A DNA stretch of 10,837 bases from the NCBI GenBank assembly GCA_964583095.1, contig CAZOVB010000099.1, positions 1-10,837 of the forward strand. Direction: 5' to 3'. Under the pieces are notes generated by a model that saw nothing but the letters and a program-made list of their open reading frames with translations, made no database searches and had not been told where the DNA came from. The DNA is from CAZOVB01 sp964583095 (GTDB taxonomy: Bacteria; Planctomycetota; Phycisphaerae; SM23-33). Positions 1 to 6,301 of the stretch are shown piece after piece. The position numbers and the translations under genes are program-made. Each line of letters starts with the position of its first letter. Position 1 is the stretch's first letter.

Positions 1-834
1 AAAGGTTTTACCCTCATCGAGTTGTTGGTGGTGATCGCGATCATCGCGATTCTGGTTTCGATTCTTCTTCCCAGTATCGCCAAGGCCCGGGAACTGGCCC
101 GCCGGGCGGTCTGCAAGACCAATCTGAAGGGCTATGCCAACGCGTTTGTGATCTATGAATCTTCGCACAATCGTTATCCCTCCCTGGGCAACGACAAGAA
201 GAACATCTCCAACGATCCCCAGCGTCACTCCGGTAGCAGCGTGGCCGACGCCCTGGATGATATGGGCGACTCGGCCCAGTCCCGTGAGAGCAACATTCAG
301 CCTCTCTACCTGCTTCATACGTACTCCGGAATTGAACTAGGTTCGTTTGGGTGTCCATCGGATCAGGACTTCGAGTCGGTTCGTGACAACGAGGATTTCG
401 ATCCAGAGGACGTGGGTTTCTATGACTGGCACAATACGTCGTATGCCTTTGGGCCGATGTCATCGGAGTACCGCTTCATCGAGTTCACCGGCAATGTCGG
501 TGATACCGGCATGTGGATGACCGGCGACAGGCCCCGGGAAAGCGGCAGCAGTGACTCCCGTCTGCTCAGCGGTTCCGAGCCCCACGGCGACGACGGAGCG
601 CAGTTCCTGGCTTACAATGGCGCGGTGACTTGGGCACCGACGAACTTCAACCCCATCGAGCCGAACCCGGAAGAAAACCACGCCTTCCGAACGAAGGTCT
701 GGCACGGAAACGGTTGGTACCAGGGCGCCAGCGGAAAACCTGAAGCCAAGCGGGACATCTATCTCTGGTGGGGCAACCGAGACAGCGGCAAGCCCGGCAA
801 CGACGACAGCGACAACGGAAAGTACCAGGACTGA
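1..834 (+). CDS. Prepilin-like (type II secretion pseudopilin / type IV pilin-like) protein, 5' end cut by window edge
   Basis: The frame is open from base 1 and reads KGFTLIELLVVIAIIAIL, the class III signal recognised by the prepilin peptidase. Cleavage would fall between G and F, leaving Glu at position 5 of the mature protein. Compared with the paralogue at 1385, only about three codons (Met-Arg-Arg) are missing. In all, 277 residues are visible. The first ~25 form the hydrophobic helix that anchors pseudopilins in the inner membrane. The rest is a soluble domain with Cys in RAVCKT and FGCPSD, and a late H-x10-NG segment (HGDDGAQFLAYNG). That segment resembles the H-x9/10-DG signature of planctomycete pseudopilin-like proteins (DUF1559-like), with Asn in place of Asp. 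The protein ends DNGKYQD. These proteins occur in many paralogues in planctomycetes and their individual roles are mostly unknown. A terminator-like hairpin follows, so the gene probably ends its own transcript. Family assignment is firm; substrate or partner is unknown. Confidence 0.9.
   Translation, partial: KGFTLIELLVVIAIIAILVSILLPSIAKARELARRAVCKTNLKGYANAFVIYESSHNRYPSLGNDKKNISNDPQRHSGSSVADALDDMGDSAQSRESNIQPLYLLHTYSGIELGSFGCPSDQDFESVRDNEDFDPEDVGFYDWHNTSYAFGPMSSEYRFIEFTGNVGDTGMWMTGDRPRESGSSDSRLLSGSEPHGDDGAQFLAYNGAVTWAPTNFNPIEPNPEENHAFRTKVWHGNGWYQGASGKPEAKRDIYLWWGNRDSGKPGNDDSDNGKYQD
505..650 (+). repeat. 146-bp exact repeat, copy 1 (inside first pseudopilin gene)
   Basis: Bases 505-650 are identical to 1901-2046, read base by base. 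The repeat lies in the coding sequence from TGMWMTGDRP to the Asn-Phe-Asn of APTNFN. Sequence on either side differs: 504 is T against C, and 651 is C against T. Elsewhere the two genes differ often at third codon positions. Confidence 0.95.
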
Positions 835-927
835 GCCTCAGCGGCTAAGGATGTTGGTTGCTCCTCCCCCGGCGACAGGAACCGGCGGTGGAGGGCTACA
901 GCCTGAAGCTGAAGAATTCTTCGCAGA

Positions 928-964
928 GCTCCGGGACGGTCATTGATCGTCCCGGAGCGTTTTT
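928..964 (+). terminator. Rho-independent terminator after first pseudopilin gene
   Basis: An 11-bp perfect stem (GCTCCGGGACG at 928-938 with CGTCCCGGAGC at 948-958) closes a 9-nt loop and is followed by G and five T (960-964). It lies 94 nt beyond the stop codon at 832-834. Stem, GC content and T-run together fit a classical intrinsic terminator. Confidence 0.88.
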
Positions 965-1095
965 ACCTGGTAGGCAAGGGGCGGAATTCGCACCGGATGG
1001 ACCGGATCGGCCCATTTCCGGTCAATACGAGTGCTGCAAGAGGGGTTGCCCAAGCCATGCAATTACGGGTTCTGGCGTTCTGGCGTGGCTTTGCC

Positions 1096-1123
1096 TTGAT
1101 AACCGCTACGGACATGCTAAACT
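1096..1123 (+). promoter_or_regulatory. Candidate promoter for second pseudopilin gene (extended -10)
   Basis: TTGATA (1096-1101, 5/6 match to the sigma70 -35) is followed after 16 nt by TAAACT (1118-1123, 4/6 match to the -10). TGC directly upstream gives an extended -10 (TGn). It lies just beyond the preceding terminator and in locally AT-richer DNA. Transcription from here would give a leader of about 255 nt before the ATG at 1385. Planctomycete promoter consensus is not well known, so this is a pattern match only. Confidence 0.4.
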
Positions 1124-1384
1124 ATGCAAATCACGAGTCTTGATAAAATTGTTTTAATTCGAGTAACCGCCGGGCCCGATCCGACGGAGAGCTTCCCGAA
1201 GGCGTTCTTCGGGCAGTAGCGTGTCCAAAGTCGAAATGTGTTTTGCGGATCTGTAATACGGTTTTCCGATGCCCGGAAGACGTCATTGCCCTCGTACCAA
1301 TTCCATTTGCGTAAGCTCCGGGTAGAAGGCAGTCGAAGGTATCGCGTGACACGTCTTGGCTGAACCTGTCAAGGAGATCTGAAG
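1124..1384 (+). other. Long non-coding leader of second pseudopilin gene with hairpin
   Basis: No convincing ORF lies here. A perfect 7-bp hairpin, CCCGAAG (1195-1201) with CTTCGGG (1207-1213), has a 5-nt loop and no T-run. GCCCGA at 1174-1179 could instead pair with TCGGGC at 1209-1214, so the two stems exclude each other. A strong Shine-Dalgarno AAGGAG (1371-1376) sits 8 nt before the ATG. The region may be a 5' UTR with regulatory structure or just spacer; I do not recognise a known riboswitch class. Confidence 0.35.
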
Positions 1385-2230
1385 ATGCGACGTAAAGGTT
1401 TCACCCTCATCGAATTGCTGGTGGTGATCGCGATCATCGCGATCCTGGTTTCGATTCTTCTTCCCAGTATTGCCAAGGCCCGGGAACTGGCCCGCCGTGC
1501 GGTCTGCAAGACCCGCCTGAAGGGCTATGCCAATGCGTTTGTGATTTACGAATCCTCGCACAATCGCTATCCGTCCCTTGGCAATGACCAGCGGAATATC
1601 TCCAACAACCCCGAGCGTCATACCGATGGGGACAGCGTGGCCGAGGCGTTGGATGATATGGCGGGTTCGGCCCAGTCGCGCGAATGCAATATCCAGCCAA
1701 TCTACCTGCTCCACACGTACTCGGGGATCGAGCTTGGTTCTTTCGGCTGCCCGTCCGACCAGGATTTCGAGTCGGTTCGGGACCATGAAGACTTTGAACC
1801 GGAAGATGTGGGCTTCTACGACTGGCACAACATCTCGTATGCGTTTCCGCCTATGTCCTCGTATTTCATGAATGTAGAATTCTCGGGCAATGTGACCGAC
1901 ACCGGCATGTGGATGACCGGCGACAGGCCCCGGGAAAGCGGCAGCAGTGACTCCCGTCTGCTCAGCGGTTCCGAGCCCCACGGCGACGACGGAGCGCAGT
2001 TCCTGGCTTACAATGGCGCGGTGACTTGGGCACCGACGAACTTCAATCCAATCGACCCCCAGAGCAACAACGACGATCCCGAGAACCATGCTTTCAGGAC
2101 CCGTGTCGGACACGGACACTACCTGGGCACCATGGATCAATCCAAGAGCGAAGTATTCCTGTGGTGGGGTAATGGAGAAACGAATCACTTCGACCGGGAT
2201 GATCAGGACAACGGAAAGTACCAGGACTGA
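1385..2230 (+). CDS. Prepilin-like (pseudopilin) protein, tandem paralogue
   Basis: A complete 281-residue protein starts MRRKGFTLIELLVVIAIIAI. It has a short basic leader, predicted prepilin peptidase cleavage after Gly5, Phe6 as the new N-terminus and Glu10 as mature Glu5. The start is fixed by AAGGAG 8 nt upstream. One hydrophobic helix (about 7-28) is followed by a soluble domain with two Cys (RAVCKT, FGCPSD), a D-W-H segment, the late HGDDGAQFLAYNG motif and the ending DNGKYQD. It is a close paralogue of the gene at 1-834 in the same orientation, about 550 bp downstream of it. Differences cluster in the loop after PSLGND, around PMSS, and in the region after NPI, consistent with variable surface loops on a shared fold. 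It has its own candidate promoter and terminator, so it is probably monocistronic. Role in a type II secretion system, a pilus or a lineage-specific surface structure cannot be decided here. Confidence 0.92.
   Translation: MRRKGFTLIELLVVIAIIAILVSILLPSIAKARELARRAVCKTRLKGYANAFVIYESSHNRYPSLGNDQRNISNNPERHTDGDSVAEALDDMAGSAQSRECNIQPIYLLHTYSGIELGSFGCPSDQDFESVRDHEDFEPEDVGFYDWHNISYAFPPMSSYFMNVEFSGNVTDTGMWMTGDRPRESGSSDSRLLSGSEPHGDDGAQFLAYNGAVTWAPTNFNPIDPQSNNDDPENHAFRTRVGHGHYLGTMDQSKSEVFLWWGNGETNHFDRDDQDNGKYQD
1901..2046 (+). repeat. 146-bp exact repeat, copy 2 (inside second pseudopilin gene)
   Basis: Identical to 505-650 at all 146 positions. The surrounding coding sequence is homologous but diverged: for example, bases 121-195 differ from their counterpart at 11 of 75 positions, 8 of these being single-base synonymous changes. 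Confidence 0.95.
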
Positions 2231-2272
2231 AGCTCGGCAAGGGTTCAAATAATATGCAGGCCTGATTTTCAG

Positions 2273-2313
2273 CGCTGCAGGGATCTTTCCAGACCCCTGC
2301 AGCGTTGTTCTGT
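2273..2313 (+). terminator. Rho-independent terminator after second pseudopilin gene
   Basis: CGCTGCAGGG (2273-2282) pairs perfectly with CCCTGCAGCG (2295-2304). After one A/C mismatch the helix continues with TCT/AGA and closes on a TTCC tetraloop. A T-rich tail TTGTTCTGT follows (2305-2313). It begins 43 nt after the stop codon. The strong stem with a modest T-tract supports an intrinsic terminator. Confidence 0.8.
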
Positions 2314-2535
2314 AAGGATAGTGGGCCCGAACCAGGGGCCTGAGCTGAAAAGCGTCCGCCCGGGGTACAAACACGGGCGAAGCGGTGAGGTTTAAGCCGG
2401 AGAGATCAGTCTTTCGCTTCCGCAGGGCCCCTCAGGCGAGAGCCTGTTGTGGTGGTGATGTGATTTCCAGGTGAACTCGGGGCAACGCTGGACGTAGAAT
2501 TCTGCCGTGATCGTCTTCGATCCGCCTGGCAAACC

Positions 2536-2654
2536 TGATATGCTACAGAGTGGTTCATGCGCCCAGGCCGTGGACGCTCGGGGCCCGTAGAGGCCCGGAA
2601 GGCGGCCTGGGCCTCGGACAAGCTTCCATCAACCTGCCCCATGGGAGGCACCGT
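2536..2654 (+). promoter_or_regulatory. phoH: Candidate promoter and 5' leader of the phoH operon
   Basis: TGATATGCT at 2536-2544 fits an extended -10 (TGn plus TATGCT, 4/6 to consensus). No good -35 is visible. The leader after it is GC-rich and can form a stem GAGGCCC (2590-2596) with GGGCCTC (2609-2615), lengthened by GG/CC with one bulge. GGGAGG at 2643-2648 is the likely ribosome binding site, 6 nt before a TTG. Upstream, 2314-2535 shows no gene, only small hairpins such as CAGGC-GAGA-GCCTG (2433-2446) with a GNRA-type loop. Confidence 0.35.
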
Positions 2655-3647
2655 TTGGAACTGAGCATTACCCTTGAGAACCCCCAGAAGCGCGCGATCC
2701 TGTTCGGGCCGGCCGACCGGCACCTGCGCATGATCCGCGAGGCCTTCGGCGTGCAGATCTTCGCCCGAAACGGAAAGATCACCGTCACCGGTCCGTCGGG
2801 AAATGTCGCCCGGGCAGCAGCCGTGCTCGAACAGCTCCAGCGCAGCGTCCGACGGAACCAGAACGTGGATGAATCCACGGTGGCCGGCGCGATCGCCGCC
2901 GGGGCCCAGCAGCAGCAAAAGGCCGCCTCGGAACTGCTGGATGTCTACGCGACAGGCCAGTTCATCAAGCCCAAGACCGCCGGACAGAAACGCTATATCG
3001 AGGCGATGCGGACCCGCGACCTGGTCTTCTGCACCGGCCCGGCCGGGACGGGCAAGACCTACCTGGCCGTGGCGATGGCCGTGCATATGCTCAAACACGA
3101 GCAGGTCAAGCGTCTGGTGCTGGTTCGCCCTGCCGTCGAGGCCGGCGAGAAGCTGGGCTTCTTGCCCGGGGACATGCAGGCGAAGGTGAACCCGTACCTC
3201 AGGCCGCTCTTCGACGGGCTCCACGACATGATGGAATACGACCAGATCCGGCGGTTCATGACCAATGACGTTATCGAGGTCATCCCGCTGGCGTTCATGC
3301 GGGGAAGGACGCTCAACGACTCGGTGATCATCCTGGACGAAGCCCAGAATACCACCACCCAGCAGATGCTGATGTTCCTGACCCGCATGGGACACGGCTC
3401 GAAGATGATCGTGACCGGTGACGACAGCCAGATCGATTTGCCCGAGAATGTCCGCAGCGGGCTGGTCGACGCGCGCAAGCGACTCTCGGGCATCAAGGGT
3501 CTGGCCATCTGCCGCCTGGACAAGGCGGATATTGTTCGACACAGCCTCGTGCAAAATATTGTCGAGGCGTACGGTTCCAACTCCGATACATCTTCCGAGG
3601 CATTGAACTCCGACGGAGAGCCCGTCGCCGATGCGGCGGAAGAATGA
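2655..3647 (+). CDS. phoH: PhoH-like (YbeZ-type) ATPase
   Basis: The product is a cytoplasmic P-loop ATPase of the PhoH family, related to helicase superfamily 1 cores and linked in many bacteria to RNA and ribosome maturation together with YbeY. Numbering from the TTG start (330 aa): a KH-like N-terminal domain (about 13-70); Walker A GPAGTGKT at 128-135; Walker B VIILDEAQN with Asp228-Glu229; and VTGDDSQID (from 253), a sensor motif of this family. The C-terminal ~25 residues are acidic and Ser-rich. The frame also allows GTG at 2550 (365 aa), but that adds a 35-residue Arg/Gly/Pro-rich stretch. TTG 2655 has GGGAGG 6 nt upstream and gives the usual family length and beginning (MELSITLENP), so I prefer it. 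The next gene starts 13 nt after its stop, or overlaps it if the earlier ATG is used. PhoH followed by a 7TM-HD gene is a widely conserved order. Confidence 0.92.
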   Translation: MELSITLENPQKRAILFGPADRHLRMIREAFGVQIFARNGKITVTGPSGNVARAAAVLEQLQRSVRRNQNVDESTVAGAIAAGAQQQQKAASELLDVYATGQFIKPKTAGQKRYIEAMRTRDLVFCTGPAGTGKTYLAVAMAVHMLKHEQVKRLVLVRPAVEAGEKLGFLPGDMQAKVNPYLRPLFDGLHDMMEYDQIRRFMTNDVIEVIPLAFMRGRTLNDSVIILDEAQNTTTQQMLMFLTRMGHGSKMIVTGDDSQIDLPENVRSGLVDARKRLSGIKGLAICRLDKADIVRHSLVQNIVEAYGSNSDTSSEALNSDGEPVADAAEE

Positions 3648-3660
3648 GGTGTTTCGGCTT

Positions 3661-6111
3661 ATGTGGCCTTTTAAGAAAAAAGTCCGGCAGCGACGTCTCG
3701 AGGTGCGCAAGCACCTGCCGACCCGAAGCAAGGGATGGTGGCAATCGTTCCGCCAGGCCGGAGGGGTGCGCTCGGGCCTGATCGTCCTGGGGCTGCTGGC
3801 AGCCCTGGTGGCCCTGGATCGGGCGACAGGTCCCCTGCCCCCCTACCGCCCCGGGCAGTACGTTCCCTCGGACCGGCTGGCCCGGGTGGACTTCCTCTCC
3901 AAGAAGAACCCGGAACAGGCCCGGAAGTTCACACCGGCGGTCTTCAGCCTCGATCCGAAGCGCCTGGAGGAGATCCAGCAGCGCATCGAGAAGCTCCCGG
4001 ACCTGGTGGCCCTGGAAGATTCCCCCTCGCGAAGGGAACTGGCCCAGACGCTCAAAAGGTCTGAGCCCCAGCAGTGGGAAGCCTTCGCCCGGACGATGTC
4101 CCAGGTGGACCCGGAGAGCTACGCAGCCGACGTGGCCGCCCTGGACGAAGTCCTCTCCGGGGTGATCCTGGTCGATGAGCAGCAGGCGGCGGTTCAGAGG
4201 ACCCGGGCGGCCCGGGAGGTCTTCCTGGCAACCCCCGAATCCAGGAGCCGGACTCAGATCCAGAACCTGGTTTCGGTGCAGGATCCCAACGTCGCCGGCG
4301 GGGAGATCCGGGAAGCCCTGGACAAGGCGGGCCTGTTCGACAGGCGGATTCGCGACGAAATCACCGAGTTGATCCTGGCCGACTTGCGCAGCAACGGGCC
4401 CCTGTGGGTCTACAACGCCGAAGCGACGAATCAGCAGATCGAGCTGACGCTCGAATGGCTGCGTACGCTTCCTCCCGAGCGGCTCCCGGAGTATCTGCGG
4501 GTTCAGCATCTGGCCGGGGAGGTCCTGGTACGTGCTTCGCGCAAGCCGGGCGACCAGGGCGACGCCATGCAAGGTCTGACCCGGGCGGAGATCGACCTGC
4601 TGCGGGATGAAGCCCAGGCATTTCGGGATCAGGAAAAGCAGTGGACTCCCTGGCGCGCGGGGGTGCGCTCGTTCGGACGCGTCGGGCTCTTTGTGACGGT
4701 CCTGGCACTCTTTGCCGCCTATCTGGTCTTCTACTATCCCCGGGTGATCGAGAACCACTGGCGGGCGCTTTCCCTGGCCCTGCTGCTGGCTCTGGGTCTG
4801 GCTGCTTCGGCCCTGGTGGTGTACGTGCTGGACTGGGACCCCCACGCGGGCGTTTTTGCGGTGCTGATGGCTGCCATCATCGCCGCGCTGGTCTACGACC
4901 GGCGTTTCGCCCTGATGTTCGCTGCATTGGCATCGGCCCTTCAGGTTCTCCTGCTTCGCCAGGGCTTCGAACTGGGGCTGATCTACTTCGTCGCAGCCGC
5001 GGTTACGATCTTCCAGCTCAACGACGTGCGGACACGGACAAAGCTGATCCGCGTTGCGGCGGTGAGCGGAGCGGCCATGGCTGCGATGATCTGGCTGATG
5101 CAACTCTCGCGGGACGTGCCCTGGCCCTTCATCCTGTACAGCAGTCTCTGGGGAGCATCGGCTGCGGTGCTGGTGGGCTTCCTCGCCCAGGGCATCCTGC
5201 CGATGATCGAGCGCGTCTTCCGCATCGCCACCAGCATGACACTGCTGGAATGGTGCGACGCCTCCAAGCCGCTGCTCAAACGCATCGCGATGGAAGCCCC
5301 CGGAACCTACAATCACTCCCTCCAGTTGGGGGCGATGTGCGAGGCCGCGGCGGAATCCATCGGTTCCGACGGCCTGCGGGCGCGCGTCGGGGCGTACTAT
5401 CACGACATCGGCAAAATTCACAAGCCCGACTACTTCATCGAAAACGCCTCCGGGGGCGACAGCAAGCACGCAAAGCTCTCCCCGGCCATGAGCCTGCTGA
5501 TCATCATCGGCCACGTGAAGGACGGCCTGGAACTGGCCCGCGAATACAACCTTCCCCGCGTGCTGCACGAGTTCATCGCCTCCCACCACGGCACGACGCT
5601 GGTCCAGTGTTTCTACCAGGCCGCGACCGAGAAGCGCAAGAACGGCTCGAGCGACCGCAAACCCGATGAAGTGGAATTCCGGTACCCGGGCCCCAAGCCC
5701 CACAGCCGGGAGGCGGCCATCCTTATGCTGGCCGATGCTGCGGAATCGTCCGTGCGTTCCATGTCCGAGCCGACCCCCGGGCGCATCGAGAACCAGGTCC
5801 ACGCCATGGTCACCCGCCGGATGATGGATGGCCAGCTCGACCAGTGTCAACTGACCCTCCAGGAGGTCCACCAGATCGAGGCATCGCTGGTTAAGAGCCT
5901 CTGCAGCTTCTACCATTCCCGCATCGCCTACCCCACCCCCGAGGGCGAGAAGCCCTCGGCCGCCGAGAGCAAATCAGCGAAATCCCAGGCCCGCAAGACC
6001 CAGCAGGATTCGCAGTCTGCCCCTGGCGAATCGAAGCCTTCGTCCCAGGCCGGCAAGTCTGCCCCCGGCCGCGAGCCCCAACCTTCCCCGGCTTCGACGG
6101 GCGGGAGCTGA
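3661..6111 (+). CDS. pgpH: 7TM-HD (HDIG) membrane phosphodiesterase, PgpH/YqfF family
   Basis: This integral membrane phosphodiesterase family is best known from Listeria PgpH, which cleaves cyclic-di-AMP to pApA. The same activity here is inferred. Numbering from ATG 3661 (816 aa): basic start MWPFKKKVRQRR; first membrane helix about 36-55; extracytoplasmic 7TMR-HDED domain about 57-335, rich in charged helices; a hydrophobic block of several membrane helices from 341 to about 515; cytoplasmic HD domain about 545-740. Metal-ligand candidates are intact: His552 in YNHS, HDIGK at 581-585 (His581, Asp582), His642-His643 in SHHGT, and Asp692 in MLADAAESS. Residues from about 758 on are a Ser/Lys/Pro/Glu/Gln low-complexity tail, probably disordered. 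ATG 3661 has GAGGTG about 9 nt upstream; an in-frame ATG at 3631 inside the end of phoH would add ten residues and cannot be excluded. The next gene starts one base after the stop. Confidence 0.92.
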   Translation: MWPFKKKVRQRRLEVRKHLPTRSKGWWQSFRQAGGVRSGLIVLGLLAALVALDRATGPLPPYRPGQYVPSDRLARVDFLSKKNPEQARKFTPAVFSLDPKRLEEIQQRIEKLPDLVALEDSPSRRELAQTLKRSEPQQWEAFARTMSQVDPESYAADVAALDEVLSGVILVDEQQAAVQRTRAAREVFLATPESRSRTQIQNLVSVQDPNVAGGEIREALDKAGLFDRRIRDEITELILADLRSNGPLWVYNAEATNQQIELTLEWLRTLPPERLPEYLRVQHLAGEVLVRASRKPGDQGDAMQGLTRAEIDLLRDEAQAFRDQEKQWTPWRAGVRSFGRVGLFVTVLALFAAYLVFYYPRVIENHWRALSLALLLALGLAASALVVYVLDWDPHAGVFAVLMAAIIAALVYDRRFALMFAALASALQVLLLRQGFELGLIYFVAAAVTIFQLNDVRTRTKLIRVAAVSGAAMAAMIWLMQLSRDVPWPFILYSSLWGASAAVLVGFLAQGILPMIERVFRIATSMTLLEWCDASKPLLKRIAMEAPGTYNHSLQLGAMCEAAAESIGSDGLRARVGAYYHDIGKIHKPDYFIENASGGDSKHAKLSPAMSLLIIIGHVKDGLELAREYNLPRVLHEFIASHHGTTLVQCFYQAATEKRKNGSSDRKPDEVEFRYPGPKPHSREAAILMLADAAESSVRSMSEPTPGRIENQVHAMVTRRMMDGQLDQCQLTLQEVHQIEASLVKSLCSFYHSRIAYPTPEGEKPSAAESKSAKSQARKTQQDSQSAPGESKPSSQAGKSAPGREPQPSPASTGGS

Positions 6112-6112
6112 T

Positions 6113-6301
6113 ATGCCCGCTGAGTGGATCAAGATCATCGGAGCCGCCATTCTGGGAGGCCTGGCCGGGGCGCTTCTGGGGCAGGTCAAGACCTGTTCGT
6201 CCGAGGCCTGCCGCTCCCGGGCCAATCGGGTCTATACGATCATCGCCGGGGCGGTCTTCGGCGCCGGCGTGGGAGCCTGGTTGGCCTACGGTCAGGGCTG
6301 A
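6113..6301 (+). CDS. Small two-helix membrane protein with paired glycine zippers and C-x4-C
   Basis: The protein has 62 residues. It starts one base after the pgpH stop (TGATATG) with GGGAG 5 nt before its ATG, so translation is probably coupled to pgpH. Two hydrophobic helices (about 6-24 and 41-59) flank a short polar loop with Cys28 and Cys33 and several Arg/Lys. Each helix carries a GxxxGxxxG run: Gly15-19-23 and Gly46-50-54. Such glycine zippers favour tight helix packing or oligomers. The layout (helix, Cys pair, helix) recalls small DUF6132-type proteins, but that is from memory and not secure. In many bacteria ybeY follows the phoH/7TM-HD pair; this is not YbeY, since it is too short and lacks the His-rich metal motif. 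A role in the membrane near PgpH is possible only by position. Its 3' end overlaps the convergent AraC gene by 10 bp. Confidence 0.75.
   Translation: MPAEWIKIIGAAILGGLAGALLGQVKTCSSEACRSRANRVYTIIAGAVFGAGVGAWLAYGQG

Noticed and set aside
858..1157. 99-codon + strand frame between the pseudopilins
   Set aside because: It reads straight through the intrinsic terminator at 928-964, has no ribosome binding site, and shows no domain.
1124..1384. Known riboswitch (for example c-di-GMP type) in the pseudopilin leader
   Set aside because: I could not match the conserved core of any riboswitch class; only generic hairpins are present.
1283..2374. 363-codon open frame on the - strand opposite the second pseudopilin
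   Set aside because: It crosses the terminator hairpin and the pseudopilin gene and has no family features.
2406..3731. 441-codon open frame on the - strand opposite phoH
   Set aside because: Composition is typical of a GC-rich antisense shadow, there is no recognisable motif, and it conflicts with the Walker-motif gene on the + strand.
3493..5916. 807-codon open frame on the - strand opposite phoH and pgpH
   Set aside because: It is antisense to two genes with clear family motifs, its product is rich in Gly/His/Gln/Arg without any domain, and it exists because GC-rich codons on the + strand leave few stops on the other.
6113..6301. Reading the third gene of the phoH operon as ybeY
   Set aside because: YbeY is about 150 residues with a His-rich zinc motif; this 62-residue product is two membrane helices.
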